DNA of 47,395 nucleotides from an uncultured Prevotellaceae bacterium (GCA_902774795.1 CACYKA010000017.1:1-47395); one strand, 5' to 3'; shown: positions 1-9,800, counted from the stretch's first letter. The notes: generated from the letters alone by a model not told the origin. Translations and numbers: made by a program.

Positions 1-651
1 CACGAAGTATTCACTTAGCGTTTGTCCAGGGTTTGCAATCCAGTTGCCGCCCTCGTCCTGAATATAATAGACGAAGTTGCCGTCGTTCTTGTACTCCCAT
101 TTATGATCCTCACCATCGTCAAACGCCGAGCCCTGTTCACTGGTCACATGACCCTCCCACATGCCGAGGATAGCCTCGCTGTAGTCAGTGGTGACCTTGG
201 TGAAGTGAACGGCTTGTCCTTCGGAAACCACCACGTTGCCATCAACTGATATGGTTATCGTATGATTTGCGTAGAATTCACTGCTGTTTATGTCGGTAAA
301 GAGATACTCCTCCACCACCGTTGTCTTAGCGTTGGGGTGATTGGTAAGAGTCATCTTGTTGCCGCTGATGATGACATCGGATTCTAATTTGTTATACCAA
401 TGCATTCCCGTTTCTGGACGTGAGTTCATCGAGGTGCTCACGTATGCTTTGGTGTCAGAGACGAAGGTGTAGACCCTTTTTACATTGGTCAACAGGGGTT
501 GGCCGTCGGCATCAGCCACTATCCACTTGCCGATAATCTTCTCTGCGAGGTTATCGCTGACAGAGTCTTTGTCATCACTGCAAGATGTGAATACACTCGC
601 GCCACAAACAACGATGGCGGCCATCATCCATTGGAAAAATTTTGTTTTCAT
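1..651 (-). CDS. lipoprotein, lipocalin-like (3' end outside window)
   Basis: The reading frame starts at ATG 651-649 and stays open to the window edge, giving 217 residues without a stop. The N-terminus is a lipoprotein signal: MKTKFF, a hydrophobic stretch, then FTSC with Cys24 as the probable lipidated residue, followed by an acidic SDDKDS tether. After it comes a KIIGKWIVAD segment and beta-rich sequence with MWEGHV, which resembles small lipocalin-like or DUF-type secreted proteins of Bacteroidota. I do not recognise a specific family. A good promoter lies just upstream (697-727). Being anchored after the -SDD- tether, it is probably exported to the outer membrane. Function is unknown. 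Confidence 0.8.
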   Translation of the reverse strand, partial: MKTKFFQWMMAAIVVCGASVFTSCSDDKDSVSDNLAEKIIGKWIVADADGQPLLTNVKRVYTFVSDTKAYVSTSMNSRPETGMHWYNKLESDVIISGNKMTLTNHPNAKTTVVEEYLFTDINSSEFYANHTITISVDGNVVVSEGQAVHFTKVTTDYSEAILGMWEGHVTSEQGSAFDDGEDHKWEYKNDGNFVYYIQDEGGNWIANPGQTLSEYFV

Positions 652-696
652 TGTGTTGTTAATATTGTTATATATTGGTTGTAGAAAAACATGCTG

Positions 697-727
697 CAAA
701 ATTACAAAAATTTATGCAATTATACAA
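697..727 (-). promoter_or_regulatory. Bacteroidota promoter of the lipoprotein gene
   Basis: On the minus strand TTG, 20 nt, then TAATTTTG (CAAAATTA at 697-704), about 45 nt before the lipoprotein start. This matches the sigma-ABfr form TTTG-N19-21-TAnnTTTG. Confidence 0.7.
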
Positions 728-784
728 TACCTTTATTATATAAAAAGAAAAAAAAATTGTGTGCGCAAACAGATGATTTAGGTT

Positions 785-813
785 AAGAGTTTACTGTTTA
801 CCGTTTACTGTTT
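785..813. repeat. short-period tract, TTTACTG/TTTACCG
   Basis: Three to four copies of a 7-8 nt unit (TTTACTG, TTTACCG, TTTACTG). The same alphabet, reverse complemented, recurs at 47262-47295. It is one of many such tracts in this window. Confidence 0.7.
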
Positions 814-837
814 CTTGCGCTCCGTAGGTGCTCAGGC

Positions 838-875
838 GTTTCTGTCCCCCGCGAAACGGGGGAACCGAAGGGGGT
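838..875 (-). repeat. 38-nt GC-rich hairpin element, copy I
   Basis: This sequence is identical over 38 nt to the reverse complement of 25753-25790. It contains a CCCCCG-loop-CGGGGG hairpin and an ACCCCCTTCGG arm. Both copies have a terminator-like CAAGCGGAG...CTCCGCTTG hairpin 50-60 to 55 nt away on the same relative side, so the two loci look like copies of one composite element in opposite orientation. Confidence 0.75.
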
Positions 876-927
876 GTAAAGACCATTGAGCAAGCTCGGA
901 GTCCAGTTTACAGTAATATTAATAACC

Positions 928-964
928 CAAGCGGAGATTGCAAAATGAATGCAGTCTCCGCTTG
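928..964. terminator. hairpin CAAGCGGAG...CTCCGCTTG, copy I
   Basis: A near-perfect 14-bp stem (CAAGCGGAGATTGCA against TGCAGTCTCCGCTTG) with a loop of about 7 nt. It begins 2 nt after the stop codon of the Fic remnant, so it was probably that gene's terminator. A close relative lies at 25660-25698. Confidence 0.65.
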
Positions 965-966
965 AT

Positions 967-1203
967 TTAGAAGTACTCCCTTACAGCAAACTCAAACTGA
1001 TCGATGAAGATTTGCTTGAAAGCATAAAGGTTGTTCTGCTCATAGAAGATAAGCATGGCCTTCTTGTAGTCAATAGAGTCAACTGAACGAAAACTCAGTG
1101 GACAGTAACCATTGGCTATCAGGATGGCATTGCTGGTGATACGGGCCGTGCGCTTGTTTCCATTTGGATTACATCCAGCACTTTTTTTGTATTTTTCTTG
1201 CAT
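967..1203 (-). pseudogene. C-terminal remnant of a Fic-family protein
   Basis: The 78 codons match only the end of a Fic protein: NPNGNKRTARITSNAILI fits the second half of the Fic motif (HPF...GN-K/R-R) and is followed by the usual YKKAMLIFYEQNN...FAVREYF C-terminus. Fic enzymes transfer AMP or other groups from nucleotides to target proteins, using the His of the HPF part. Here that His and roughly three quarters of a normal 330-380 residue protein are missing, so no activity is expected. The apparent start codon at 1203 overlaps the promoter of the divergent ATPase gene (1198-1228), which suggests the 5' part was lost when that cassette arrived or was rearranged. Confidence 0.75.
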
Positions 1204-1228
1204 GTATTAAAAAAAAATACTAACTTTG
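1198..1228 (+). promoter_or_regulatory. promoter of the ATPase-polymerase cassette
   Basis: TTG at 1198-1200, 20 nt, TAACTTTG at 1221-1228: a full match to the Bacteroidota form. It lies about 70 nt before the ATPase start and overlaps the broken end of the Fic remnant. Confidence 0.75.
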
Positions 1229-1296
1229 CAGCGCAATAGCAGTTTCGGAAATGGCCGTTTCGATAATTAAGATGCAATAACTCAAAGGTTTATACA

Positions 1297-2616
1297 ATGA
1301 AATTCTACGACAGAGAACAAGAAATAGCCTTCCTGAGGGAGACTCGGGATACGGCTGGGAAGGTTGCCCGCTTTACGGTAGTGACCGGTAGGAGACGTAT
1401 CGGCAAGACTACGCTGATTAGGGAGGCTTACAAGGATGAGCCCTTCGTATATTTCTTTGTGGCCAGAAAGGCTGAGTCAGACTTGTGCGAGGCATATCTG
1501 GAGGAGATTAGCGAGAAGCTGGGTATCCCCACTTTGGGCAGCAGCAGACACTTTAGCGAGATATTCCGCTACTTAATGCAACTGTCGCAGACGAAGAGCT
1601 TTACGCTGGTTATTGACGAGTTCCAGGATTTCTTCCGGGTGAACAAGGCGGTTTACAGCGAGATGCAGAACATCTGGGACGAGTACGAGAAGACATCGAA
1701 GATCAATCTGGTGGTTTGCGGCAGTATCTACTCGCTGATGCAGAAAATTTTCAAACAGAAGAAGGAACCTCTATATGGAAGACAAACAGCAGAACTGAGG
1801 GTGAAGCCTTTCAAGCCTTCGGTGCTAAAACAGATAATGGCAGATGCTAAGCCCGACTACACAAAAGAGGACCTGATGGCCTTGTTCACCTTTACGGGTG
1901 GTGTGGCTAAATATGTGGGTCAGTTGGTGGATGGAGGTGCACTGGACAAGGATGCCATGATAAGGCACATCGTGAGCCCCAACTCGACATTCCTGAACGA
2001 GGGCAAGAACAACCTGATAGAAGAATTTGGCAAGGACTATGGCATCTATTTCTCCATCCTCTCGTGCATAGCCCGGGGCAAGAATACCCGCAGCGAGATT
2101 GAAGATGTGATAGGTAAGGAGGTGGGTGGATACCTGACCAACCTTGCTGAGGAGTATGAGCTGATAAGCAAGCGGCAGCCTCTGTTTGAGAAGAGTGCGA
2201 ACAAAAATGTGCGCTATGAACTGGACGACGTGTTCTACAGTTTCTGGTTCCGGTTTATCTTCAAATACAGCTATATCATAGAGATTGAGAACTTTGAGAA
2301 GTTACAGGAGATTATCGGGCGCGACTACAGCACCTTCAGTGGACTGATGCTGGAGCGGTACTTCCATCGTGTGGCTATGGAGTCTGGAGAGTTTACCCGT
2401 ATTGGCCGCTGGTGGGATCGCAAGGGTGAGAATGAGATAGACATGATAGCCGAGGACGAGTTGAGTGACAGCGTGACTTTCTATGAGATTAAGCGCCAGG
2501 CTGATGAAATAAGCATTGGTGTGCTGAAGCAGCGGGCTGAGGTAATGCTACAGGCAACGCACGAGTTTAAGAAGTATGACATCCGGTACAAGGGGCTATC
2601 GATGGAGGATATGTGA
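1297..2616 (+). CDS. AAA-type ATP-binding protein with DUF234-like C-terminus
   Basis: This is the 'archaeal ATPase' type of P-loop protein (PF01637 plus DUF234, PF03008), common in gut Bacteroidota. Walker A is TGRRRIGKTT (about residues 30-39) and Walker B is LVIDEF (104-109). The middle holds a winged-helix-like region (GKNTRSEIEDVIGKEVGGYLTNL). The C-terminus has a PD-(D/E)xK-like nuclease fold: GRWWDRKGENEIDMIA followed by FYEIKR (E-I-D ... E-x-K spacing). The length of 439 residues is typical. The biological role of the family is not settled; defence or selfish-element functions have been suspected because members are patchily distributed. It heads an apparent three-gene unit with the Y-family polymerase 12 nt downstream. 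Confidence 0.85.
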   Translation: MKFYDREQEIAFLRETRDTAGKVARFTVVTGRRRIGKTTLIREAYKDEPFVYFFVARKAESDLCEAYLEEISEKLGIPTLGSSRHFSEIFRYLMQLSQTKSFTLVIDEFQDFFRVNKAVYSEMQNIWDEYEKTSKINLVVCGSIYSLMQKIFKQKKEPLYGRQTAELRVKPFKPSVLKQIMADAKPDYTKEDLMALFTFTGGVAKYVGQLVDGGALDKDAMIRHIVSPNSTFLNEGKNNLIEEFGKDYGIYFSILSCIARGKNTRSEIEDVIGKEVGGYLTNLAEEYELISKRQPLFEKSANKNVRYELDDVFYSFWFRFIFKYSYIIEIENFEKLQEIIGRDYSTFSGLMLERYFHRVAMESGEFTRIGRWWDRKGENEIDMIAEDELSDSVTFYEIKRQADEISIGVLKQRAEVMLQATHEFKKYDIRYKGLSMEDM

Positions 2617-2628
2617 ATGATTGGTTAA

Positions 2629-4143
2629 ATGGTAGATTGTGAGAAACATACATACGTCGCGATTGATCTGAAATCTTTCTACGCTTCTGTTGAATGCGTA
2701 GAAAGAGGTCTTGACCCTCTCACTACCAACCTCGTTGTGGCAGACGAGAGCCGCACGGAGAAAACGATATGCCTTGCCGTAACGCCGTCGCTGAAGCAGT
2801 ACGGCATAGGGGGCAGGGCAAGGCTGTTTGAAGTGGTGCAGCGCGTAAGGAGCCTTAACAATGAACGGCGACTGAGAAGTGCTACGCGCCGCCTGACGGG
2901 GAAATCGTACCTTGACACGGAACTGAAAGAACATCCCGACTGGGCAATAGACTACATAGTGGCACCACCGCGAATGGCACACTACATAGACGTCAGCGCC
3001 AAAATATACGGTATCTACCTGAAATACATCGCACCCGAGGACATACACGTTTATTCCATCGACGAAGTGTTTATGGACGTGACGCCCTATCTGGGCTCTT
3101 ACAAGATGACCGCCCACGAACTGGCTATCAAGATTATACGCGACGTGCTGTCACAGACGGGCATTACGGCAACAGCCGGCATAGGCACGAATATGTATCT
3201 GGCAAAGGTGGCTATGGACATCATGGCCAAGAAGACGGAGCCCGACAAGGACGGTGTGCGCATAGCTGAGCTGGACGAGATGACCTATCGCAGGCAGCTG
3301 TGGGATCATCGCCCCATTACGGACTTCTGGCGCGTAGGACGTGGTATCGCAAGGTCGCTGGAAGTTTACGACATAGACACTATGGGCAAGGTGGCCCGAA
3401 TGTCGGAAAAGAATGAGGAACTGTTATACCACCTCTTCGGAGTAAACGCCGAACTGCTCATAGACCACGCCTGGGGTTGGGAGCCGTGCACTATGGACGT
3501 GGTAAAGGCTTACAGGCCGGAGACAAGTTCATTCAGCAGCGGACAGGTGCTGACAGAGCCTTACACCTTCAAGAAAGCACGCGTGGTAATACAAGAGATG
3601 GCAGACAGCATGGCGCTGAAACTGGTTTCCCAAAAACTAGTTACTGACCAGGTTGCGCTGTATGTGGGATATGACGCAGAAAACCTGAAGGACGAAAGCA
3701 TACGCTCCAAATATCACGGAGACATAAAAGAGAACCACTACGGCAAGATGGTGCCAAAGCACGCACACGGCAGCACCAACCTGCCTTTTCCGACCTCTTC
3801 AACACAACTTATCACCGATGCCATCACGTCATTGTTTGACAAAAACGTAAACCCGATCTTGCTTATCCGCCGACTAAACATCACAGTAAACAACCTCAAG
3901 ACCGAGGAAGAGGCAGCCAAGGACAAAGAACCTCAGCAGCTAGACCTCTTCTGCGACTACGAAAAGAAGGAGCAAGAGGAGAAGGAAAAGAAGGCCAAAC
4001 TTGACAAGGAGCGCCGCATCCAGGAGGCACAGATATCTATAAAACGGCGCTTCGGCAAGAATGCCATCCTGCGGGGACTGAACTTCCAGGAGGGAGCCAC
4101 CGCCAAGGAACGCAACAACCAGATAGGAGGACATAAGGCCTGA
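2629..4143 (+). CDS. Y-family DNA polymerase (DinB/UmuC type)
   Basis: A translesion DNA polymerase. The N-terminus YVAIDLKSFYASVEC contains the first catalytic carboxylate (Asp13) and the Y-family steric-gate region; YSIDEVFMDV holds the second pair (Asp145, Glu146). The helix-hairpin-helix region (TDFWRVGRGIARSLE) and the little-finger domain follow. The last 90 residues are charged and end in YGKNA-like RRFGKNAILRGLNFQEGATAKERNNQIGGHKA-type sequence, the typical tail of UmuC-like proteins paired with YolD-like partners in Bacteroidota and Firmicutes. It has no own promoter and starts 12 nt after the ATPase stop, so it is probably co-transcribed. It is distinct from housekeeping DinB by its 504-residue length. 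Confidence 0.9.
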   Translation: MVDCEKHTYVAIDLKSFYASVECVERGLDPLTTNLVVADESRTEKTICLAVTPSLKQYGIGGRARLFEVVQRVRSLNNERRLRSATRRLTGKSYLDTELKEHPDWAIDYIVAPPRMAHYIDVSAKIYGIYLKYIAPEDIHVYSIDEVFMDVTPYLGSYKMTAHELAIKIIRDVLSQTGITATAGIGTNMYLAKVAMDIMAKKTEPDKDGVRIAELDEMTYRRQLWDHRPITDFWRVGRGIARSLEVYDIDTMGKVARMSEKNEELLYHLFGVNAELLIDHAWGWEPCTMDVVKAYRPETSSFSSGQVLTEPYTFKKARVVIQEMADSMALKLVSQKLVTDQVALYVGYDAENLKDESIRSKYHGDIKENHYGKMVPKHAHGSTNLPFPTSSTQLITDAITSLFDKNVNPILLIRRLNITVNNLKTEEEAAKDKEPQQLDLFCDYEKKEQEEKEKKAKLDKERRIQEAQISIKRRFGKNAILRGLNFQEGATAKERNNQIGGHKA

Positions 4144-4175
4144 TTAAAGGTTAAAGGTTAATGGTTAAAGGTTAT
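4144..4175. repeat. short-period tract, TTAAAGG/TTAATGG
   Basis: Four copies of a 7-nt unit (TTAAAGG, TTAAAGG, TTAATGG, TTAAAGG) fill the gap between the polymerase stop and the YolD-like gene. It begins right after the stop codon. Confidence 0.7.
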
Positions 4176-4189
4176 AGAGATCTTGAGAA

Positions 4190-4375
4190 ATGGATAAATA
4201 TGAAGACATAATAAACCTGCCGCATCATGTGTCGAAAACACATCAGCCGATGTCGATGTGGAACAGAGCTGCACAATTTGCGCCATTTGCAGCATTAAAC
4301 GGTCATAGCAGTGCCTTAAAAGAAACAGAACTGGCAAACGAGAGTGTCTCATTTGACAGTATCAGCGACACATAA
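4190..4375 (+). CDS. YolD-like small protein, probably truncated
   Basis: This is a 61-residue protein whose N-terminal 45 residues (YEDIINLPHHVSKT, then RAAQFAPFAAL) match the YolD-like family that accompanies UvrX/UmuC-type polymerases in Firmicutes and in some Bacteroidota. The role of YolD is not well defined; the conserved pairing suggests a partner or regulator of the polymerase. Family members are usually 100-130 residues, with a beta-barrel-like C-terminal half that is missing here: after ALKETE the sequence becomes SESVSF-like and stops. It is therefore either a short natural variant or a 3'-truncated gene. Confidence 0.75.
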   Translation: MDKYEDIINLPHHVSKTHQPMSMWNRAAQFAPFAALNGHSSALKETELANESVSFDSISDT

Positions 4376-4440
4376 AGGAAAAATCGGGGTTCTATCCATA
4401 TTTTTTTTTGATTTTTGACATAATTTCGGAAAAATAGAGT

Positions 4441-4448
4441 TAATTTTG
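4441..4448 (+). promoter_or_regulatory. -7 element of the AraC-type gene
   Basis: TAATTTTG, 32 nt before the AraC gene start. The best upstream TTG (4415-4417) is spaced 23 nt, slightly long. Confidence 0.5.
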
Positions 4449-4480
4449 CATCAGACTTAACTTATTAATTACATTATGAT

Positions 4481-5377
4481 ATGGCAAGAAAACAACACCG
4501 GCAGCGGGAATACATCGAATTCAATGACCTGACAGTTGACTACAACGACGGAGATATTGTTATCTTCGACAATGTGAAAAACTTTCAGGAAATCTTTCCT
4601 TTGAATTCTACGACCAACATGATTGGTCTATGTACCAAAGGGCATCTTACCATGAGCGTTTATGGGATAGATACCCGCATTAAGGAGGACGATATCCTGT
4701 TCTGTCCACCCAACATCAAGATTGACAACTGCAAATTCAGCAAAGATTTCGAATGCAGAGTTCTCTGCCTCTCAAACCGTGTCGTTCAAGGACTGTTGAG
4801 AGACAAGATGACAATATGGAACAATGCAGTTTTTCTCAATCAGACCAACATCATCCCGATGTCAAAGGGCTGCAAGGAGGTTTTTGCCCTTTATCATGCA
4901 CTGATATGTAACAAGATTTCATCCAAGCACGGTTCTTCACGCGAGATAGTCCAGGCAATCATCCGCGCACTGCTCATAGAGCTCTGCGACATTCTGGAAG
5001 AAAGCGACGGCAAAGGCGAAGAGCCAAGAATGCTTCAGAGCCGACAGATCTTCAACCAATTCCTGAAAATACTGTCTAATGTGGAAGTTAAGCACCAGCC
5101 TGCAACATTTTATGCCGCACAGCTTAATATCTCGCCCAAATATCTCACAATGCTATGTCGCCAATATAGCAACAAGTCAGCATCGGACTGGATTATACAG
5201 TACACGCTCGATGACATTCGCTACTATCTGACAGACCTGAACTATAGCGTCAAAGAGATAGCATTCAAGCTCGGTTTCTCCAACATATCCCACTTCGGAG
5301 CTTATGTCCGTAAGCACCTGGGATTGTCGCCGATGAAATACCGCGCACAACTATACAAGAAAGATAAACAGCTATAA
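4481..5377 (+). CDS. AraC-family transcriptional regulator
   Basis: The C-terminal 100 residues form the double helix-turn-helix of AraC/XylS proteins: AAQLNISPKYLTMLCRQYSNKSASDWI (first HTH) and VKEIAFKLGFSNISHFGAYVRKHLGLSPMKYR (second HTH with the family signature). The first 180 residues are a cupin-like sensing domain without obvious ligand motifs. It has its own promoter. It is convergent with the peptidase gene, whose stop codon is only 1 nt away. No target operon is evident beside it; the nearest divergent or downstream genes belong to other transcripts. Confidence 0.88.
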   Translation: MARKQHRQREYIEFNDLTVDYNDGDIVIFDNVKNFQEIFPLNSTTNMIGLCTKGHLTMSVYGIDTRIKEDDILFCPPNIKIDNCKFSKDFECRVLCLSNRVVQGLLRDKMTIWNNAVFLNQTNIIPMSKGCKEVFALYHALICNKISSKHGSSREIVQAIIRALLIELCDILEESDGKGEEPRMLQSRQIFNQFLKILSNVEVKHQPATFYAAQLNISPKYLTMLCRQYSNKSASDWIIQYTLDDIRYYLTDLNYSVKEIAFKLGFSNISHFGAYVRKHLGLSPMKYRAQLYKKDKQL

Positions 5378-5378
5378 G

Positions 5379-6248
5379 CTATCTGCACACGCCGATATTG
5401 CTTGTGTGTGTAAGAAAGAACTGTGGGGTGACAACGCATCGACCGTTGTTGCCCCATTCTTTGCCATAAGAATTCTGGCAAACGAGGTCCTCCCCTACTC
5501 CTTTCTTTGATTTCCGAAGAGCAACTATCGCCATCGCATGACCGGAAGCATGATTCTCACCATACTCCCAATATACCGCATGGCCTGCCCTTACTGACGA
5601 GACAACCTTATCGTACATCTCCTCATACGAAGCATTGATATACTCGTAACCTTGCCTGTTGTCAGGATCATCAAGAACGAATCTCTCACCTCTCTTCCTG
5701 TCGTCATCATGAGCATACCAGTCGTAGTGAATACGGTACATCACACTTTCGGCAAACTGCTGTGGCGTATAACGCATTGAGTAATAATAGAAAGAACCCA
5801 CAGCGCCCTTCACAAAAGGGTCGTAGTTCACCACAGTAAAACGCGGTAACAGGTCCTTCAGGCGGGAATACAGTTCTTCCTTTTTATCACACTGCTCCCT
5901 CAACAGCCGTATCTTCTTCTCCAAGACAGAACCGTTATTGATAAGTGACCGCTCAAAAGAGTACGGCACCAGGCCATATTTGTCAATCAGCCGCAAAGCC
6001 TCAGGTCCTACATTACGAATGGCAATATCTTCATCACCAAGGGTCTGCTCCTCTAATTCCCTTGCCAGCAGCCACTGGCGAGACAATACGACACTGTCGC
6101 CCACACGATGAGCTTCGTGCTCTATGCAGGCACACATGGCATACACCCAACAGGCTGAGGTACGGCCCTGATTTGTCGGTTCCTCCTTACTGCAAGAGAA
6201 AAGCAGAGAGAGGGTTCCTATTAATATAATAATGTACGCACGCGTCAT
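5379..6248 (-). CDS. papain-like C1 cysteine peptidase lipoprotein
   Basis: A lipoprotein signal (LLFSC, Cys19) is followed almost at once by the catalytic core. The oxyanion Gln is at 27 and the nucleophile Cys at 33 in QGRTSACWVYAM, the His at 237 in ASGHAMAIV, and the Asn at 259 in QNSYGKEWG. This order and the wide Cys-His gap fit the C1B/bleomycin-hydrolase side of the papain clan. There is no room for a propeptide, since Cys33 lies 14 residues after the lipid anchor. Its start overlaps the stop of the upstream esterase by 4 nt, so the two are translationally coupled. It probably trims peptides in the periplasm or at the cell surface. Confidence 0.8.
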   Translation of the reverse strand: MTRAYIIILIGTLSLLFSCSKEEPTNQGRTSACWVYAMCACIEHEAHRVGDSVVLSRQWLLARELEEQTLGDEDIAIRNVGPEALRLIDKYGLVPYSFERSLINNGSVLEKKIRLLREQCDKKEELYSRLKDLLPRFTVVNYDPFVKGAVGSFYYYSMRYTPQQFAESVMYRIHYDWYAHDDDRKRGERFVLDDPDNRQGYEYINASYEEMYDKVVSSVRAGHAVYWEYGENHASGHAMAIVALRKSKKGVGEDLVCQNSYGKEWGNNGRCVVTPQFFLTHTSNIGVCR

Positions 6249-6868
6249 ACACCCAGAATTTGGTGTATAAGTGGTATTATCTCTTTCTTGAGCACGTTGC
6301 TGTTAAGGCGATGCTCCGCATCGATAACCTTGAAATGCTCCTTGCCGTAGCACTTCTGGAACTCCTTCTGGAAATTAACGAGTCTGTCCTTGTCTCCGAA
6401 CAGTCCCCACACAAGTTTCTTCTCTTCGGGTGTTATGCCATACAGCACATGAGGCGCACCATCGGCCTTATTGCCCTTCGGAGCCGTCTCCAGCTCCTTG
6501 AACTGGGCTATCATCTCCTTGTCAACCTTGAAGTGTGTGGCACCATCCTGACGCGGATTCTGGAAATCAACGTTCTTGCCAAGATGATTAAAGGTCAGCG
6601 TACGCGACATCTGGAAAGAAGGATTGACAAGAATACGACGGTAACCCTTCTGCAGTTCTGCATACATAGCACCCATTGAGGTTCCGATGATAAGGTCCGG
6701 CTGCTCTTTTGCAATAAAATCCTGTAAAAAAGGCACAGCGTCTCTTGGCATTATAGGGATATCAGGCGAGACAACACTGATACCGAGGGGATAAAAATGA
6801 TTTCTCATCTCCGTAGCAGTACCAGTACTGCCCGCAGATGAGAAACCATGCAAATATATTATTTTCAT
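6245..6868 (-). CDS. YqiA/UPF0227-type alpha/beta-hydrolase (esterase)
   Basis: This short alpha/beta-hydrolase has the YqiA pattern: YLHGFSSAGSTGTA at the N-terminus (oxyanion region), GTSMGAMYA with nucleophile Ser64, LFGDKDRLVN with the acid, and DAEHRLN with the catalytic His. The family (PF05728) contains cytoplasmic acyl esterases of unknown natural substrate. No signal peptide is seen. It lies 12 nt downstream of secDF and overlaps the peptidase gene by 4 nt, so it probably belongs to the secDF transcript. Confidence 0.82.
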   Translation of the reverse strand: MKIIYLHGFSSAGSTGTATEMRNHFYPLGISVVSPDIPIMPRDAVPFLQDFIAKEQPDLIIGTSMGAMYAELQKGYRRILVNPSFQMSRTLTFNHLGKNVDFQNPRQDGATHFKVDKEMIAQFKELETAPKGNKADGAPHVLYGITPEEKKLVWGLFGDKDRLVNFQKEFQKCYGKEHFKVIDAEHRLNSNVLKKEIIPLIHQILGV

Positions 6869-6880
6869 ATTAGCCAGGGA

Positions 6881-9800
6881 TTACTCCGCAGCGTTCTCTG
6901 CCTTCTTCAGTCTGTTCTCGATATGTCTGCCGAGAGTGAGGTAAGCAACCGGTGCTGCCACGAAGATTGAAGACAGGGTACCGAATACTACACCCAGAAT
7001 CATAGCGAATGAGAACGAACGTATAGAGTCACCGCCGAGGAAGAAGATACACAGCAATACCAGCAATGTAGAGAATGAGGTATTGATGGTACGTGCCAGA
7101 GTCTGGTTGATAGACGTATTGAAGCTTGTCTGGAGATCCCACTTCGGATGTATCCTCAAATTCTCACGGATACGGTCAAATACAACCACCTTATCATTAA
7201 TAGAGTAACCTATCACGGTAAGGATAGCACCAATGAACGTCTGGTCAATCTCAAGTGAGAATGGCATCCAGCCCCAGCAGAGAGAGTATATACCAAGCAC
7301 TGTAACGGTATCAACGGCAAGTGCACATGTAGAACCTACAGAGAATGCCACGTTGCGGAAACGAACGAGGATATAGATGAAGATTGCCACAAGTGCGAAC
7401 AATACGCTAATGATAGCACCGTAGGTAATATCCTTAGCCACGCTTGGTCCTACCTTCTGTGAAGAAATGATAGAGCCGCCCTCACGTACATCAGGATTCT
7501 TGAAGGCATCAACATTAGGCTGGTTGACAACACCCTCTGCCTTCAGAGCCTTATAGAGAATTGTCTCTGCCTCATCGTCAACGGTAGGATCGTTAGACTC
7601 AATCTTGTAGTTTGTAGAGATACGTACAGTCTTGTTGTCTGTTCCGAGAGCGATGACACTTGTATTGTAGCCTTCGAACGCCTTAGCTATAGTACCACGA
7701 ACCTCCTCAGGCTGAACAGCCTTCTCGAATGTCACAACATAGTTACGACCACCGGTGAAGTCAATGCTCTGTGAGAGACCGCGAACAACGAAGCTTGCAA
7801 CGAATACTATCAAAGCAATAGCAACAAGAGTAAATGTCTTCTTATAGAGAGACATGAACTTGACGTCAGTATTCTGCAGCAGGTTCTTTGAGATAGCAGT
7901 ACAGAAGGTCTGATTCTTCCAACGGTCGTTCTTCAGCTGGTGCTCATATACGAGACGTGTGAGGAATACGGCTGTGAAGAAAGAACAGATTATACCAATA
8001 ATCCATGTTGTAGCGAAGCCGCGAATAGGACCAGTACCGAAGACATACAGGATGACACCTGTGATGATAGATGTGAGGTTAGAGTCGAAGATAGCAGAGA
8101 AAGCATTGCTGTAACCTGCAGCAAGAGCCTGCTTGATACCTAAGCCACCCCTCATCTCTTCCTTGATACGCTCGTATATCAGCACGTTAGCATCCACAGC
8201 GGTACCCAGAGAAAGTACCATACCTGCGATACCTGACATTGTCAATGCAGCCTGGAAACTGGTCAATATACCGAGAGTGAAGAAGAGGTTCACAACAAGA
8301 GCCAGATTAGCCATCATACCAGGAATGAGGTTATACATGCATACCATGTAAATCATCAGGAGTATGAAAGCAATGATGAATGAGATAATACCCTGCTGGA
8401 TTGACTGTGCACCCAGTGTAGGACCTACAACCTCTTCCTGTACGATACGTGCAGGAGCAGGCATACGACCAGACTTCAAGGTATTTGCGAGGTCTTTGGT
8501 ATCTTCGATAGTGAAGTTACCGGAAATCTGTGAGTTACCACCTGTAATCTCACCGTTTACTCGTGGAGCAGAATAAACAACACCGTCAAGGACGATAGCA
8601 ATAGCCTTGCCGATATTCTGCTTTGTGAGCTGAGCCCACAGACGAGAACCTTCATTATTCATAGACATTGATACACAAGGACGTCCAAAGTTGTCGAACT
8701 CATCCTTTGCATCAGTGATAACATCACCCTCAAGAGGAGCACGGCCAGAAGTAGATGTAACCTTAAGAGCATGCAGCTCAAAGATATTCTTTGTTCCGTC
8801 AACAGGCTTTGCACTCCACAGCAGCTTTACGTCTGAAGGGATAACCTTCTTTGCCTCTTCACCATAGATGGCCTTGTCAACCTCAGCAGTGTCACGCTCG
8901 TGTGCATAACCTACTGTTGAGAGGCTCTGACCCTGAACTGGCTGGAAGAAAGCAAACAAAGGATGCTCCTTCTTTGCCTTAGCGATAGCCTTCTCATCCT
9001 GCTTTGCAGCCTTGTCAGCGGCAGCAGCCTGATCGGTATCATTTTTCTTCAGCTGGAACTTGTTTGCAGCTTCCTTAGTTGTTGTATCAGCCTCAGCTAC
9101 TGCCTCAGCAGGTGCCTCAGCCTGTACGCTGTCCAAATCCTCAACCTTCTCACCTGAAGCGATAGCAGCAAGACGAGAGTCTAACTGTGAGAGGTATGGC
9201 AGCACTTCCTGAGCATTGTATGTCTCCCAGAATTCGAGGTTTGCAGAACCCTGGAGAAGCTTACGTACACGCTCTGGCTCCTTTACACCCGGCATTTCAA
9301 CCATCAGACGGCCTTCCTGACCTTCCAACTTCTGAATGTTTGGCTGTACGACACCAAATTTGTCGATACGGTTACGAACTACATTGTACGAGTTGTCGAT
9401 AGCACTCTGCACTTCATCACGCAGAGCCTTCTCTACCTCTGAGTCAGTGCTCTGGGTAGAAACTTTACCCTTCAGCTGCTGGGTAGCGAAGATTTCTGCC
9501 AGGCGATGACCTGGGGCATTCTTCTGATAAGCCTTGATAAAGAGTGAGATGAAATCCTTCTGAGAAGTTTCCTCTTCTTTCTTTGCCTCAGCCATAGACT
9601 TCTGATAAGCAGCGTCTGTCTTGTGGTCAGCAAGAATGTCAACGACATCAGGTACACTGATTTCAAGAATAACGTTCATACCACCCTTCAGGTCCAGACC
9701 CAGACCAATCTGAGTCTCAAGACACTGTTGGTATGAATACACTCCCAGATACTTTACAGAATCCTTGTAGTTCTGTGCAGCAATTGGGTCCTTCATCTCT

